Made by a program: the position numbers and the translations under genes. Shown piece after piece: positions 17,261-25,383 of a DNA stretch of 64,000 nucleotides (position 1 is the first letter of the stretch; each line of letters opens with the position of its first letter). This stretch comes from Flammeovirga yaeyamensis (GTDB lineage Bacteria; Bacteroidota; Bacteroidia; Cytophagales; Flammeovirgaceae). The stretch spans positions 2,217,501 through 2,281,500 of the forward strand of contig NZ_CP076132.1 of assembly GCF_018736045.1 (NCBI RefSeq). The letters are read 5' to 3'. The notes below the pieces were generated by a model. The model saw only the letters and a program-made list of their open reading frames with translations. It had not been told where the DNA came from and did no database searches.

Positions 17261-19741
17261 TTAGCTTCTTTTTCTCAACTTCAGCACCGGTTTTTTATTT
17301 TCAAACAATTCCTCTGGCATCACTTCTTCAAGCACTTGTTGCAGTTGAGATTGTGTTTCCAAGTTCTTCACCAATTCAATAAGGTTGATATTTGAAATTT
17401 CTTCTTTAAAATACTTTCTTAAGCTTCTATTTAAAGGCTTTCTTTCTTTATACTGTTGAATGATTAATTCTTTTAGATCAGTGTTTCCCCAATGCATTTG
17501 ATGATAAAGCAAATCGGCATTACGAAGATATTGGGTATTATTCAATTTAATGTCTTTCCCTTTTTCGTATTCATCTTCACCAATTACTTCTAAGTTTACC
17601 TCTTCATTCATCAATTGAATGGATGAAGCATATACCTTCTTACCAATTTTGACCCACTTCCAGAAATCGTTTAATAAAGGAATTCTAGGCGGCATGGCCA
17701 CTAATTCTTTCTGATAATCATTTTGGTAAGTAGGATGATTGAGAATAGCCAAACAGTAAAAGAATATATTTTCTTTCGTCAGTTCAGACTCCTTTAAAGT
17801 ACGCTCGATTTGAATTTTTTCTAAATCTTTGATCTCATTGGATAAATTACTGATACTAGAATTTATCGCCGATAACATTGATTTTTTTTCTGTAGCCCCA
17901 CGATAGAGCTGAAGCATTTTATTTTGAAGTGCTTGAAGTTGAACTTGAATTAAATCTAATTCGTTATCCTCTTTTTCAATAATTCCCTCAATTTTTTGAG
18001 TAAACTTATGAAGCACAGGTAAGCGTTGTGTGTGCTTACTGATCAGTCCGATTTCGTATATCAGAAGCCCTTTTAAACTTGCTACAGTACTTTTCTTACC
18101 TGCCTCTGGCAGACGTGGGATATAGTATTGTTTAAAGCGTTGTAACGCCCAATCACTAACATTATCATCAAAAGAGGCATCTTCTTTATACATCTTTAAT
18201 GGTAAGAGAGTGACTTGATGTTTTCTATCAAAAAAGTCGGATAAAACCGGAGCATTGGTCGAAATTATATCAAACCCTGTAGCAGCATTAGACCCAATAC
18301 ATAAGACAGGTTGTTCTTTATCCAATCCAAAAGAATGTGCATTCGTCCAAGCTTTCGTATCTTCTTCAGATAAGTATACCCATTTCTTTACAAAGGGCTT
18401 TTGATATACTTTGAGATAAGCTTCTTCGAATTCTTTTTTGTTATCAGGTAAAACTGCCTGGGCTACTGTTTTAGAAGATTCTTTCTGTAAATCTGCAACT
18501 TTAGAAACCAATTGTTTTTTATTGAAATCGGTGACCCAAGATTTATTTTTCAATTGTATAGGAGAGACCGCTTGTTGAAAAATACTCTTTTCCTTTTGAG
18601 AATACATACACAAAAACTTAGTGTATTCTTCAGAAGAAAGTGTGATCCAATCTCCAGAATCCTGACTGATCTCTGAAAAGTCCTCAAGGTAACTTGGAGC
18701 ATAATACACCCCATCAAAATCATTTTCTTTATCGAAAATAAAACAATAGACCAATTGCTGTGAATATTGATGTGCTTGAATATACACTCTATGGCAGACT
18801 TCAGTCACTTTATCTCTCCAAAATTTATATTCAGGAGCAGCTGCTAAAGAATGATCACCTCGAATGACTAGAATACCATTGTTTCCCAAACGTTTTTTTG
18901 CCCAAAGTAACCAATAGGAGACAGGGTTTCTTTTTTGATCACCAGAAAATGCCTTTTTAACTTTATTCGTCCATTCTTTATGAGCACTTCTATTTCCCAA
19001 CGACATCTGTTGAATCGTACCAAATACAATTTGAACAGGTTCTCTATTGAGATTGATGAGTTTGTCCAAATTAGAATCCTCTTCGGTAAACTCAAAGTGT
19101 GTTTGACCTTTAGGTTGAATGTCTACAAAACTTAAACTATTGCCATAAGATCGCTTACTTTCCGAGATCACGACTGCACACCAATAATAGACCAATAAAT
19201 CATAACAAACGATGGTATTTGATTTAGCTTCATTGTCTAAAAATGGAGGTAAGGTAAATGAAGGATATAAATACTGAGCATGTTGTCCTGCATTATTTAA
19301 GTGTTTCTTCATCAGAGATTTGAACATGCCGTTAAAATAATCGGGCAATTCTTCTCCTTCCTCACGACCCATTAATTGAGTGTATAGCTCATTCCGATCC
19401 GTTCCGTTATCAAGAAGCACATCAATTTTTTCTTTTAATTGATGAATGGCTTCATTGAACGCATCTTTTTGCTCTAGAAATTGAAGCAAATTGTGAAATG
19501 CTAAATAAATAGGGTCAGCTTTCAGTTCCCCCAATTCATCTGATGTGAAAAGGTGGGATGAAATGCAGTCAGCGACAATATGTTCACTCAACATTTTTAA
19601 TAAATCGTCCACATTAAATGTAGGGAAAAATGATTTCTTAAATGTTTTTATCAAGTGATCACCATGTTGTGCTACTTCGTTTCTGAAATTGCCTGCAAAC
19701 TGTAATTGTTGCTGAATATTTAGTATAGCTTCTCCTATCAA
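17261..19741 (-). CDS. degenerate type ISP restriction-modification-like protein
   Basis: An 826-residue protein that I align by eye with the C-terminal half of type ISP (LlaBIII-like) enzymes and related DEAD/DEAH-methylase proteins. Matching blocks are SYWLLWAKKRLGNNGILVIR (residues 275-294), IGSNAATGFDIISTNAPVLSDFF (482-504), NVSDWALQRFKQYY (527-540), and TKENIFFYCLAILNHPTYQ with MPPRIPLLNDFWKWVKIGKK (655-702). In active enzymes NPPY stands before the first block; here the equivalent place reads FGTIQQ (240-245), and no motif I is seen. No helicase or nuclease domain is present. About 115 residues, including a coiled coil (585-650), are inserted between the two target-recognition blocks. 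It probably binds DNA without methylating it. Its start lies about 200 bases from the divergent polA. Confidence 0.65.
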   Translation of the reverse strand: MIGEAILNIQQQLQFAGNFRNEVAQHGDHLIKTFKKSFFPTFNVDDLLKMLSEHIVADCISSHLFTSDELGELKADPIYLAFHNLLQFLEQKDAFNEAIHQLKEKIDVLLDNGTDRNELYTQLMGREEGEELPDYFNGMFKSLMKKHLNNAGQHAQYLYPSFTLPPFLDNEAKSNTIVCYDLLVYYWCAVVISESKRSYGNSLSFVDIQPKGQTHFEFTEEDSNLDKLINLNREPVQIVFGTIQQMSLGNRSAHKEWTNKVKKAFSGDQKRNPVSYWLLWAKKRLGNNGILVIRGDHSLAAAPEYKFWRDKVTEVCHRVYIQAHQYSQQLVYCFIFDKENDFDGVYYAPSYLEDFSEISQDSGDWITLSSEEYTKFLCMYSQKEKSIFQQAVSPIQLKNKSWVTDFNKKQLVSKVADLQKESSKTVAQAVLPDNKKEFEEAYLKVYQKPFVKKWVYLSEEDTKAWTNAHSFGLDKEQPVLCIGSNAATGFDIISTNAPVLSDFFDRKHQVTLLPLKMYKEDASFDDNVSDWALQRFKQYYIPRLPEAGKKSTVASLKGLLIYEIGLISKHTQRLPVLHKFTQKIEGIIEKEDNELDLIQVQLQALQNKMLQLYRGATEKKSMLSAINSSISNLSNEIKDLEKIQIERTLKESELTKENIFFYCLAILNHPTYQNDYQKELVAMPPRIPLLNDFWKWVKIGKKVYASSIQLMNEEVNLEVIGEDEYEKGKDIKLNNTQYLRNADLLYHQMHWGNTDLKELIIQQYKERKPLNRSLRKYFKEEISNINLIELVKNLETQSQLQQVLEEVMPEELFENKKPVLKLRKRS

Positions 19742-19945
19742 GGTCTAATTGTTTTTACGCTCAATGTAGTTTCAAATGGCAAATAAAATGAATTACTTTG
19801 ATTTAGTGTAGAGAAAGTACAACAATTAAAAATCATTTGTGATTATCCATCAAAATACTTCTCAACTTCGTATATTCGCATCAATAGAAAACACGACAAA
19901 CAACATCAACTTTTAGGATGTAATTGTCCTTTGAATAGAATATTT

Positions 19946-22738
19946 ATGAAGAAATTATTTCTGCTTGATGGCATGGCTTTGATCTTCCGTGCTCACTTTG
20001 CGTTAATTCGTAATCCTAGGATCAACTCTAAAGGAGTAAATACAAGTGCCCCAATGGGATTTGTCAACTCTTTATTGGAAATTCTAAAAAAGCAGGAACC
20101 TACACATATAGCCGTTTCTTTCGATTTATCTGCTCCAACATTTCGTCATGAGATGTACAAAGAGTACAAGGCAAATCGTCAGGAAACACCTGAAGATATA
20201 TCCATCGCCATACCAATTGTAAAGAAAATCGTCGATGCCTTTAATATCCCTCGAATCGAAATGGAAGGTTTTGAAGCAGATGATGTGATTGGAACAATTG
20301 CTAAAAAAGCAGCTGCAGCGGGAGGTTTTCAAACCTATATGATGACACCCGATAAAGATTATGCTCAGTTGGTAGATGATAATACTTTCCTATACCGTCC
20401 ATCTACAAAAGGTGGAATCGAAATCCTAGGACCAAAAGAGGTATTAGAGAAATTCGATCTAGATAGAGTAGATCAGGTAATTGACCTTTTAGGTTTACAA
20501 GGTGATGCAGTCGATAACATTCCAGGTGTTCCGGGTGTAGGACCAAAGACAGCATGTAAACTTCTAAAAGAATATTCTACTGTTGAAGGCATTATCGAAA
20601 ATGTAGATCAACTAAAGGGTAAGCTTAAAGAAAGAGTATCTGATAATCGTGAACAAGCGATTCTTTCTAAAGAATTAGCGACGATTAAGATTGATGTTCC
20701 GGTAGAGTTCAATGAAGAGGAATTGAAAGTAAAAGAGCCAAACAAAGAAGAGTTGGTGAAGATTTTCAATGATCTTGAGTTTAAAACTTTATTGAAAAGA
20801 GTGTTCCCAGGTGAGGCACCAAAAAAGGTGACTCCAAAGCCGGGTGAACAAACATCTTTGTTTGGAGGTGGTGCTCCAGCCGCAAAAGCTGCTCCTGAAG
20901 AAGTGGTTGAAGAAGAGATCGAAATTCTTATTGATACGATTAATTCTATCAATAAAAATTACAGAATGATCGATTCTGAGGAGAGATATCAAGAACTTGT
21001 AGATTACTTGATAAAACAAAAGGAATTCGCTTTCGATACAGAAACGACTTCTCTAGATTCATTAGTGGCTCAACCCGTTGGTATTTCATTCTCCGCTAAA
21101 AAAGATGAAGGTTATTATGTGCCTTTAACATTAAACGAAGAGGAAGATCAAAAAATCTTATCTCACTTTAAAGCACTTTTTGCAGATGAGAAGATTTTGA
21201 AAATTGGTCAGAATCTTAAATATGATATTCAAATTTTAGATAATGTAGGTGTAGAGGTCAAAGGACCCTTCTTCGATACCATGTTGGCGCATTACTTAAT
21301 TGAGCCAGATAAACGACATGGTATGGATACGTTATCAGAGCATTATTTAAATTATAAGCCTGTTTCTATCGAAACTATTCTAGGTAAAAAAGGGAAGAAA
21401 CAGAAAAATATGAGAGATATCCCTGCTTCAGAAGTATATGAATATGCTTGTGAAGATGCAGATATCACGCTACAATTGAAATATGCTTTAGCTGATCAAC
21501 TCAAAGAAAAAGAAGCAGAAACGTTATTCAACAATCTCGAAATGCCATTGATGGAAACATTGAGATTGATGGAAAAAGAAGGAGTAAATCTAAATGTTCC
21601 GTCTTTAGAAACGTACTCTGTGACCTTGGCAGAAGAAATCGTTCAATTGGAAAAAGATATTTATGCACTAGCAGGAGAGGAATTTACTATTTCTTCACCA
21701 AAACAGTTGGGTATTGTCTTATTCGAAAAAATGAAGTTGGTCGATAAGCCAAAGAAGACTAAAACAGGGCAATATGCCACTGGAGAGGAGATCCTTCAAG
21801 GTTTAAAACAACATGAAATTGTTGGTAAAATCTTAGACTTCCGTCAGTTAAACAAACTGAAGAGTACGTATGTAGATGCGCTTCCTAAGTTGATCAAAGA
21901 GGATGGTAGAGTGCATACAACGTACAATCAAGCCGTAGCAGCTACAGGGCGTTTAAGTTCGACAGATCCCAACTTACAAAACATTCCAATTCGTTCATCA
22001 AGAGGTAAGGAGATTAGAAAAGCCTTTGTTGCTCGAGATGAAGATCACGTATTTATGGCTGTCGATTATTCTCAAGTAGAACTTCGAATTATGGCTGCCT
22101 TCAGTAACGATGAGGAAATGATCAATGCATTTAAAGCGAAAAAAGATATTCACACTGCAACTGCAGCAAAAGTCTTTAAAGTAGCTGAAGAAGAAGTGGA
22201 TGCAGATATGAGACGTAAAGCCAAAACAGCCAACTTTGGTATTATATACGGAGTTTCAGCCTTTGGTTTATCTCAACAATTGGACATCCCTCGTACAGAA
22301 GCAAAACAATTGATCGATGCTTATTTTGAGGAATTCCCTGCTGTGAAAAAATACATGGATAACGTAATCAATAAAGCACGTGAGGACGAATATGTAGTCA
22401 CTTTGATGGGCCGTAGAAGATATTTAAGAGATATCAACTCAAGAAACTTTACGGTTAGAGGTATGGCTGAACGAAATGCGATTAACGCTCCAATTCAAGG
22501 TACAGCAGCCGATATCATCAAGAAGGCGATGATTGATATTCAAAAATGGATGGATACGCAAGATTTGAAATCCAAAATGATCATGCAGGTGCATGATGAA
22601 TTGATTTTTGATGTTCATAAAGACGAATTGGACGTAATGAAATCAAAAATCAAAGAGTTGATGGAAAATGCCTACGAAATGAAAGTTCCTTTGGAAGTAG
22701 AAGTAGGTGAAGGTTTAAATTGGTTAGAAGCACATTAA
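19946..22738 (+). CDS. polA: DNA polymerase I
   Basis: A 930-residue polymerase started at ATG 19946 (MKKLFLLDGMALIFRAHFAL); the TTG 15 bases upstream is rejected. Three domains follow in order: the 5'-3' exonuclease (residues 1-290, with the helix-hairpin-helix stretch GDAVDNIPGVPGVGPKTA), then the 3'-5' proofreading domain with its DxE pair intact (FAFDTETTSLDS near residue 361), then the family A polymerase with VDYSQVELRIMA near residue 708, KTANFGIIYGVSAFG, and QVHDELIFDV near residue 880. It fills gaps in repair and Okazaki fragment processing. An alanine- and glutamate-rich linker (about residues 295-330) joins the nuclease domains. The prenyltransferase gene starts one base after its stop codon. 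Confidence 0.97.
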   Translation: MKKLFLLDGMALIFRAHFALIRNPRINSKGVNTSAPMGFVNSLLEILKKQEPTHIAVSFDLSAPTFRHEMYKEYKANRQETPEDISIAIPIVKKIVDAFNIPRIEMEGFEADDVIGTIAKKAAAAGGFQTYMMTPDKDYAQLVDDNTFLYRPSTKGGIEILGPKEVLEKFDLDRVDQVIDLLGLQGDAVDNIPGVPGVGPKTACKLLKEYSTVEGIIENVDQLKGKLKERVSDNREQAILSKELATIKIDVPVEFNEEELKVKEPNKEELVKIFNDLEFKTLLKRVFPGEAPKKVTPKPGEQTSLFGGGAPAAKAAPEEVVEEEIEILIDTINSINKNYRMIDSEERYQELVDYLIKQKEFAFDTETTSLDSLVAQPVGISFSAKKDEGYYVPLTLNEEEDQKILSHFKALFADEKILKIGQNLKYDIQILDNVGVEVKGPFFDTMLAHYLIEPDKRHGMDTLSEHYLNYKPVSIETILGKKGKKQKNMRDIPASEVYEYACEDADITLQLKYALADQLKEKEAETLFNNLEMPLMETLRLMEKEGVNLNVPSLETYSVTLAEEIVQLEKDIYALAGEEFTISSPKQLGIVLFEKMKLVDKPKKTKTGQYATGEEILQGLKQHEIVGKILDFRQLNKLKSTYVDALPKLIKEDGRVHTTYNQAVAATGRLSSTDPNLQNIPIRSSRGKEIRKAFVARDEDHVFMAVDYSQVELRIMAAFSNDEEMINAFKAKKDIHTATAAKVFKVAEEEVDADMRRKAKTANFGIIYGVSAFGLSQQLDIPRTEAKQLIDAYFEEFPAVKKYMDNVINKAREDEYVVTLMGRRRYLRDINSRNFTVRGMAERNAINAPIQGTAADIIKKAMIDIQKWMDTQDLKSKMIMQVHDELIFDVHKDELDVMKSKIKELMENAYEMKVPLEVEVGEGLNWLEAH

Positions 22739-22739
22739 G

Positions 22740-23627
22740 ATGAATAAAGTGATGACGCCAACAAAAGAGAAGTCTTTTTTCATTGGTATGAAAGACTTCT
22801 TAAAATTAATTAGGTTCAATAACCTAATGATCATATTTATGACCCAATGGTTGGGCCGAATTTTCTTAATAGGTCCTTATCAAGAATGGAAAGACCATTT
22901 TACTGATATTGGTTTTTGGCTATTGACATTCTCAACCATGTTGATTGCAGCGGCAGGTTATATCATCAATGATTATTATGATATAAAAATTGATGCCGTA
23001 AATAAGCCAAAGAAACAGGTGGTGGGAAAAGTAATGAAAAGGAGAGTAGCGATATTAACGCATACGGTCTTCAATTTTGTTGCTATCGTTATTGGTCTAT
23101 TTCTATCAAAAGAAATTGGGACTATCTTTTTCTTTACGACTTTTTGGTTGTGGTTATATTCTAATAATCTAAAAAGAAGAGCATTTATTGGCAACCTTAG
23201 TGTTGCAGCAATGACCTCTATGTCCATCTTTTTGATCAATATCTATTTTATAGAACACAATAAGGCGGTGTATCAATTTGGTTTGTTTGCCTTTTTTGTC
23301 TCTATTATTAGAGAAGTGATCAAAGATTTAGAAGACAAAGAAGGAGATGCACAATTTGGATGCAAGACACTACCAATTATTTGGGGTGATAAAAAAACAA
23401 AACAGTTCGTATATGTTCTGTTTGCGTTGTTCGTCATCTTATCTGCCTTGATCATACAGCGCATTGAAAATGAATATTTCCAATACTATTTTTCTGGTTT
23501 GATAATTCCAGCATTTTTCTTGATGTTTATGCTTCATAGAGCATCTTCAGTGAGGAATTATCATGATATCAGTAAATGGATAAAGTATTATATGTTAGCA
23601 GGCATTGTAGGGATGGTGTTTGTTTAA
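22740..23627 (+). CDS. UbiA family prenyltransferase
   Basis: A 295-residue membrane protein of the UbiA superfamily. The first aspartate-rich motif is NDYYDIKIDAVNKPKKQV (near residue 80) and the second is DLEDKEGDAQFGCKTLP (near residue 196). Both bind the Mg-diphosphate of the prenyl donor. Bacteroidota proteins of this type are often labelled geranylgeranylglycerol-phosphate geranylgeranyltransferase, but the acceptor cannot be read from the sequence and a role in quinone synthesis is not excluded. It starts one base after the polA stop, so the genes are co-transcribed. It ends at a bidirectional hairpin shared with mazF. Confidence 0.85.
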   Translation: MNKVMTPTKEKSFFIGMKDFLKLIRFNNLMIIFMTQWLGRIFLIGPYQEWKDHFTDIGFWLLTFSTMLIAAAGYIINDYYDIKIDAVNKPKKQVVGKVMKRRVAILTHTVFNFVAIVIGLFLSKEIGTIFFFTTFWLWLYSNNLKRRAFIGNLSVAAMTSMSIFLINIYFIEHNKAVYQFGLFAFFVSIIREVIKDLEDKEGDAQFGCKTLPIIWGDKKTKQFVYVLFALFVILSALIIQRIENEYFQYYFSGLIIPAFFLMFMLHRASSVRNYHDISKWIKYYMLAGIVGMVFV

Positions 23628-23629
23628 GT

Positions 23630-23680
23630 AAAAAATGAAGTTTATGTGATATTAAATATCTAACATAAACTTCATTTTTT
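23630..23680. terminator. bidirectional terminator between ubiA-like and mazF-like genes
   Basis: AAAAAATGAAGTTTATGT (23630-23647) is the exact reverse complement of ACATAAACTTCATTTTTT (23663-23680), an 18-base stem with a 15-base loop. A runs on one side and T runs on the other allow termination both ways. The toxin stop codon (from 23652) lies inside the loop. Confidence 0.85.
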
Positions 23681-24002
23681 TATCTAATTCGTTTTGTTTT
23701 TCTTTCGGAAGGGAAATTATAAAATCTCTGAGTCTATCTTTACTTATTACCCTCATTTGTGTGAGTACAATTTCTGAATCTTGAGGAAGGCCAGTCACTA
23801 ATTTACTAAGTTGAACACCTAAAATTGTGTTACCAGTAACTTTTGTAGTTATAGGAATAGCATAACAAACAGTATTTCCATTTGCATTTAAAATCAAATC
23901 ATTTTCGAAAATGACACAAGGTCTTTCTTTGCCTGTCATTTCGTTTTTTTTATTGTTTTGAGGTGTCAAGTCCACCCAATACATCTGATATTTTTTTAGC
24001 AT
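23652..24002 (-). CDS. MazF/PemK family toxin endoribonuclease
   Basis: A 116-residue protein of the MazF/PemK fold. The N-terminal YQMYWVDLTPQNNKKNEMTG followed by KERPCVIFEND corresponds to the conserved GdIv.vdl.P..GsE..g.RPvvV stretch, with the catalytic arginine in ERP. The threonines of CYAIPITTKVTGN correspond to the second active-site strand. Such toxins cleave mRNA or other RNA in a sequence-specific way. The antitoxin gene lies directly upstream, with 5 bases between. Its 3' end reaches into the terminator shared with the prenyltransferase gene. Confidence 0.85.
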   Translation of the reverse strand: MLKKYQMYWVDLTPQNNKKNEMTGKERPCVIFENDLILNANGNTVCYAIPITTKVTGNTILGVQLSKLVTGLPQDSEIVLTQMRVISKDRLRDFIISLPKEKQNELDKKMKFMLDI

Positions 24003-24007
24003 TATGA

Positions 24008-24247
24008 TTAAAGAATATCATTATCATTTAATTGTTCAAACTCATCCATGATTTCAGAATTGATTTTCAGAAGATTCGAAAACTCTTTTTCTAACTGCTT
24101 TTTTATCAATTCCTCTTTTAACTCTTTTACTTTGTCTTTTATAGCTTCAAGAAAAAACTCATTATTTGATTTATAATTAAAAGAGTTGACGATTTCATTT
24201 ACTTCTTCTAGCAAACTTTCATCTGCTCTTAATGTGGTTGTTTTCAT
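24008..24247 (-). CDS. ribbon-helix-helix type antitoxin
   Basis: A 79-residue protein started at ATG 24247 (MKTTTLRADESLLEEVNEIV). The frame is open further upstream to 24301, but the promoter at 24272-24302 overlaps that part, which supports the shorter form. The N-terminal TTTLRADESLLEEVNEI has the strand-then-helix pattern of a ribbon-helix-helix DNA-binding domain. The rest is acidic and lysine-rich helix, fitting a toxin-neutralising tail. It precedes the MazF-like toxin by 5 bases, the normal antitoxin-first order. It should repress its own promoter. Confidence 0.8.
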   Translation of the reverse strand: MKTTTLRADESLLEEVNEIVNSFNYKSNNEFFLEAIKDKVKELKEELIKKQLEKEFSNLLKINSEIMDEFEQLNDNDIL

Positions 24248-24271
24248 GATAGTAGGTATTTTATAATAAAA

Positions 24272-24302
24272 CAAATTTACGACATCAATAAGTAGTATCA
24301 AA
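24272..24302 (-). promoter_or_regulatory. promoter of the toxin-antitoxin operon
   Basis: On the minus strand, TTTG (24302-24299), a 19-base spacer and TAAATTTG (24279-24272) match the Bacteroidota vegetative promoter (TTTG, 19-21 bases, TAnnTTTG) exactly. The start codon at 24247 lies 24 bases after the -7 box, giving a short leader. Confidence 0.65.
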
Positions 24303-24422
24303 ATGTGACTTCATTTAAGTTTTGTAAATCGATACTATGTTTTATCAACTTTCATAAACGATTAATTCTTTAGTAATAGGTTAATAATTGAAACTTCAAA
24401 ATTCTTTCAAGTATAAAAAAAA

Positions 24423-24447
24423 CACCCCAAAATAAAATTTTGAGGTG
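24423..24447 (-). terminator. terminator after the DUF1338 gene
   Basis: On the minus strand CACCTCAAAA pairs with TTTTGGGGTG (one mismatch, five-base loop) and a T run follows. It lies 34 bases after the stop of the DUF1338 gene. Confidence 0.75.
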
Positions 24448-24481
24448 CTAAGCTAGTTAATTGAATTGGTAGAAAAGGGTG

Positions 24482-25285
24482 TTAAGCCGTTGCAACATCA
24501 GTACTTTCAAAAATCTTATCTGCTGATGAGGCGATAAAACCTTCAAAAAGTTGCCCGTCTTTAAGTTCATATCTTTTAGCAAACTCATAATAACAAGAAG
24601 GGATTTCGTACTCTCCTTCTATAAAGTTTACCTTCGTTTTATCTGCTAGGATAGAGGATTGCTCTAATAATTGCTCTTTAGAACCTTTGATTTCACCTCC
24701 TGAAGTATTCATAGGGAAGCCGTTGTCTTTTAAGAAATCATTAACTGATTCAAGTGTATCGAAGTTCTCCAATTTGTTGACATACACTGTAAAGTGATTG
24801 GCTCTGAATCCATACACATACATCCAAGCTGCATACTCTGATTCTGCAAGAAGTTTTTCGTAGATTTTGTGAGATGGAGTACCCCATGTTCTTCCTTGTA
24901 ATAGAAGATCTTCGCTACTGTAATGAGGGATTTGAGAAATCTCTACACAAGTATCAGCTACTTCCTGAAGGAACTCACTGCACAACTCTAAGCGAAGTTC
25001 TGAGATAAAGATTTTTGGCATATCCTTATCAATACGATGTTCTAGGTGAATGGCTTTGAGTTTTTTGGCTTCGAAGATATAGTCTCCTTTTTTCTCATAA
25101 CCCATAGCCAAGAAAGGCTCTGCAAGCTTTTCTTTGTTGACTAAATCATGATTGAAGGTACGGATAGCAATATGGTCGTTTGCTATGTTTTTCTCTCCTT
25201 TTTTCTTGAAAATATCATGAATTTTAGCAGCAGAAGGAGTTACATTGATGTACTTCTGCCATAAAAGGTCAATAATGTTTTTCAT
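24482..25285 (-). CDS. DUF1338 family protein (2-oxoadipate dioxygenase/decarboxylase-like)
   Basis: A 267-residue protein matching the short Bacteroidota form of DUF1338. The conserved metal-site positions are visible: NDHIAIRTF near residue 36, RANHFTVYVN near residue 160, and a late glutamate within EGEYEIPSCYYEFAKRY. The longer characterised relative HglS/YdcJ converts 2-oxoadipate to 2-hydroxyglutarate in lysine catabolism, using iron. Whether this shorter form does the same is unknown. It appears monocistronic, with a terminator of its own. The family call is firm; the reaction is inference. Confidence 0.85.
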   Translation of the reverse strand: MKNIIDLLWQKYINVTPSAAKIHDIFKKKGEKNIANDHIAIRTFNHDLVNKEKLAEPFLAMGYEKKGDYIFEAKKLKAIHLEHRIDKDMPKIFISELRLELCSEFLQEVADTCVEISQIPHYSSEDLLLQGRTWGTPSHKIYEKLLAESEYAAWMYVYGFRANHFTVYVNKLENFDTLESVNDFLKDNGFPMNTSGGEIKGSKEQLLEQSSILADKTKVNFIEGEYEIPSCYYEFAKRYELKDGQLFEGFIASSADKIFESTDVATA

Positions 25286-25383
25286 GTGTTTATTGGTAGT
25301 GTGTATCTTATTTATAAAACGTAAAATTTACATTTATAATGCAAATATACACACAGTTTCATAAGCACAAAATAAAATGATTA

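Noticed and set aside
17261-19741. Active restriction-modification enzyme
   Set aside because: NPPY is replaced by FGTIQQ and no nuclease or helicase domain is present, so an active enzyme is not supported.
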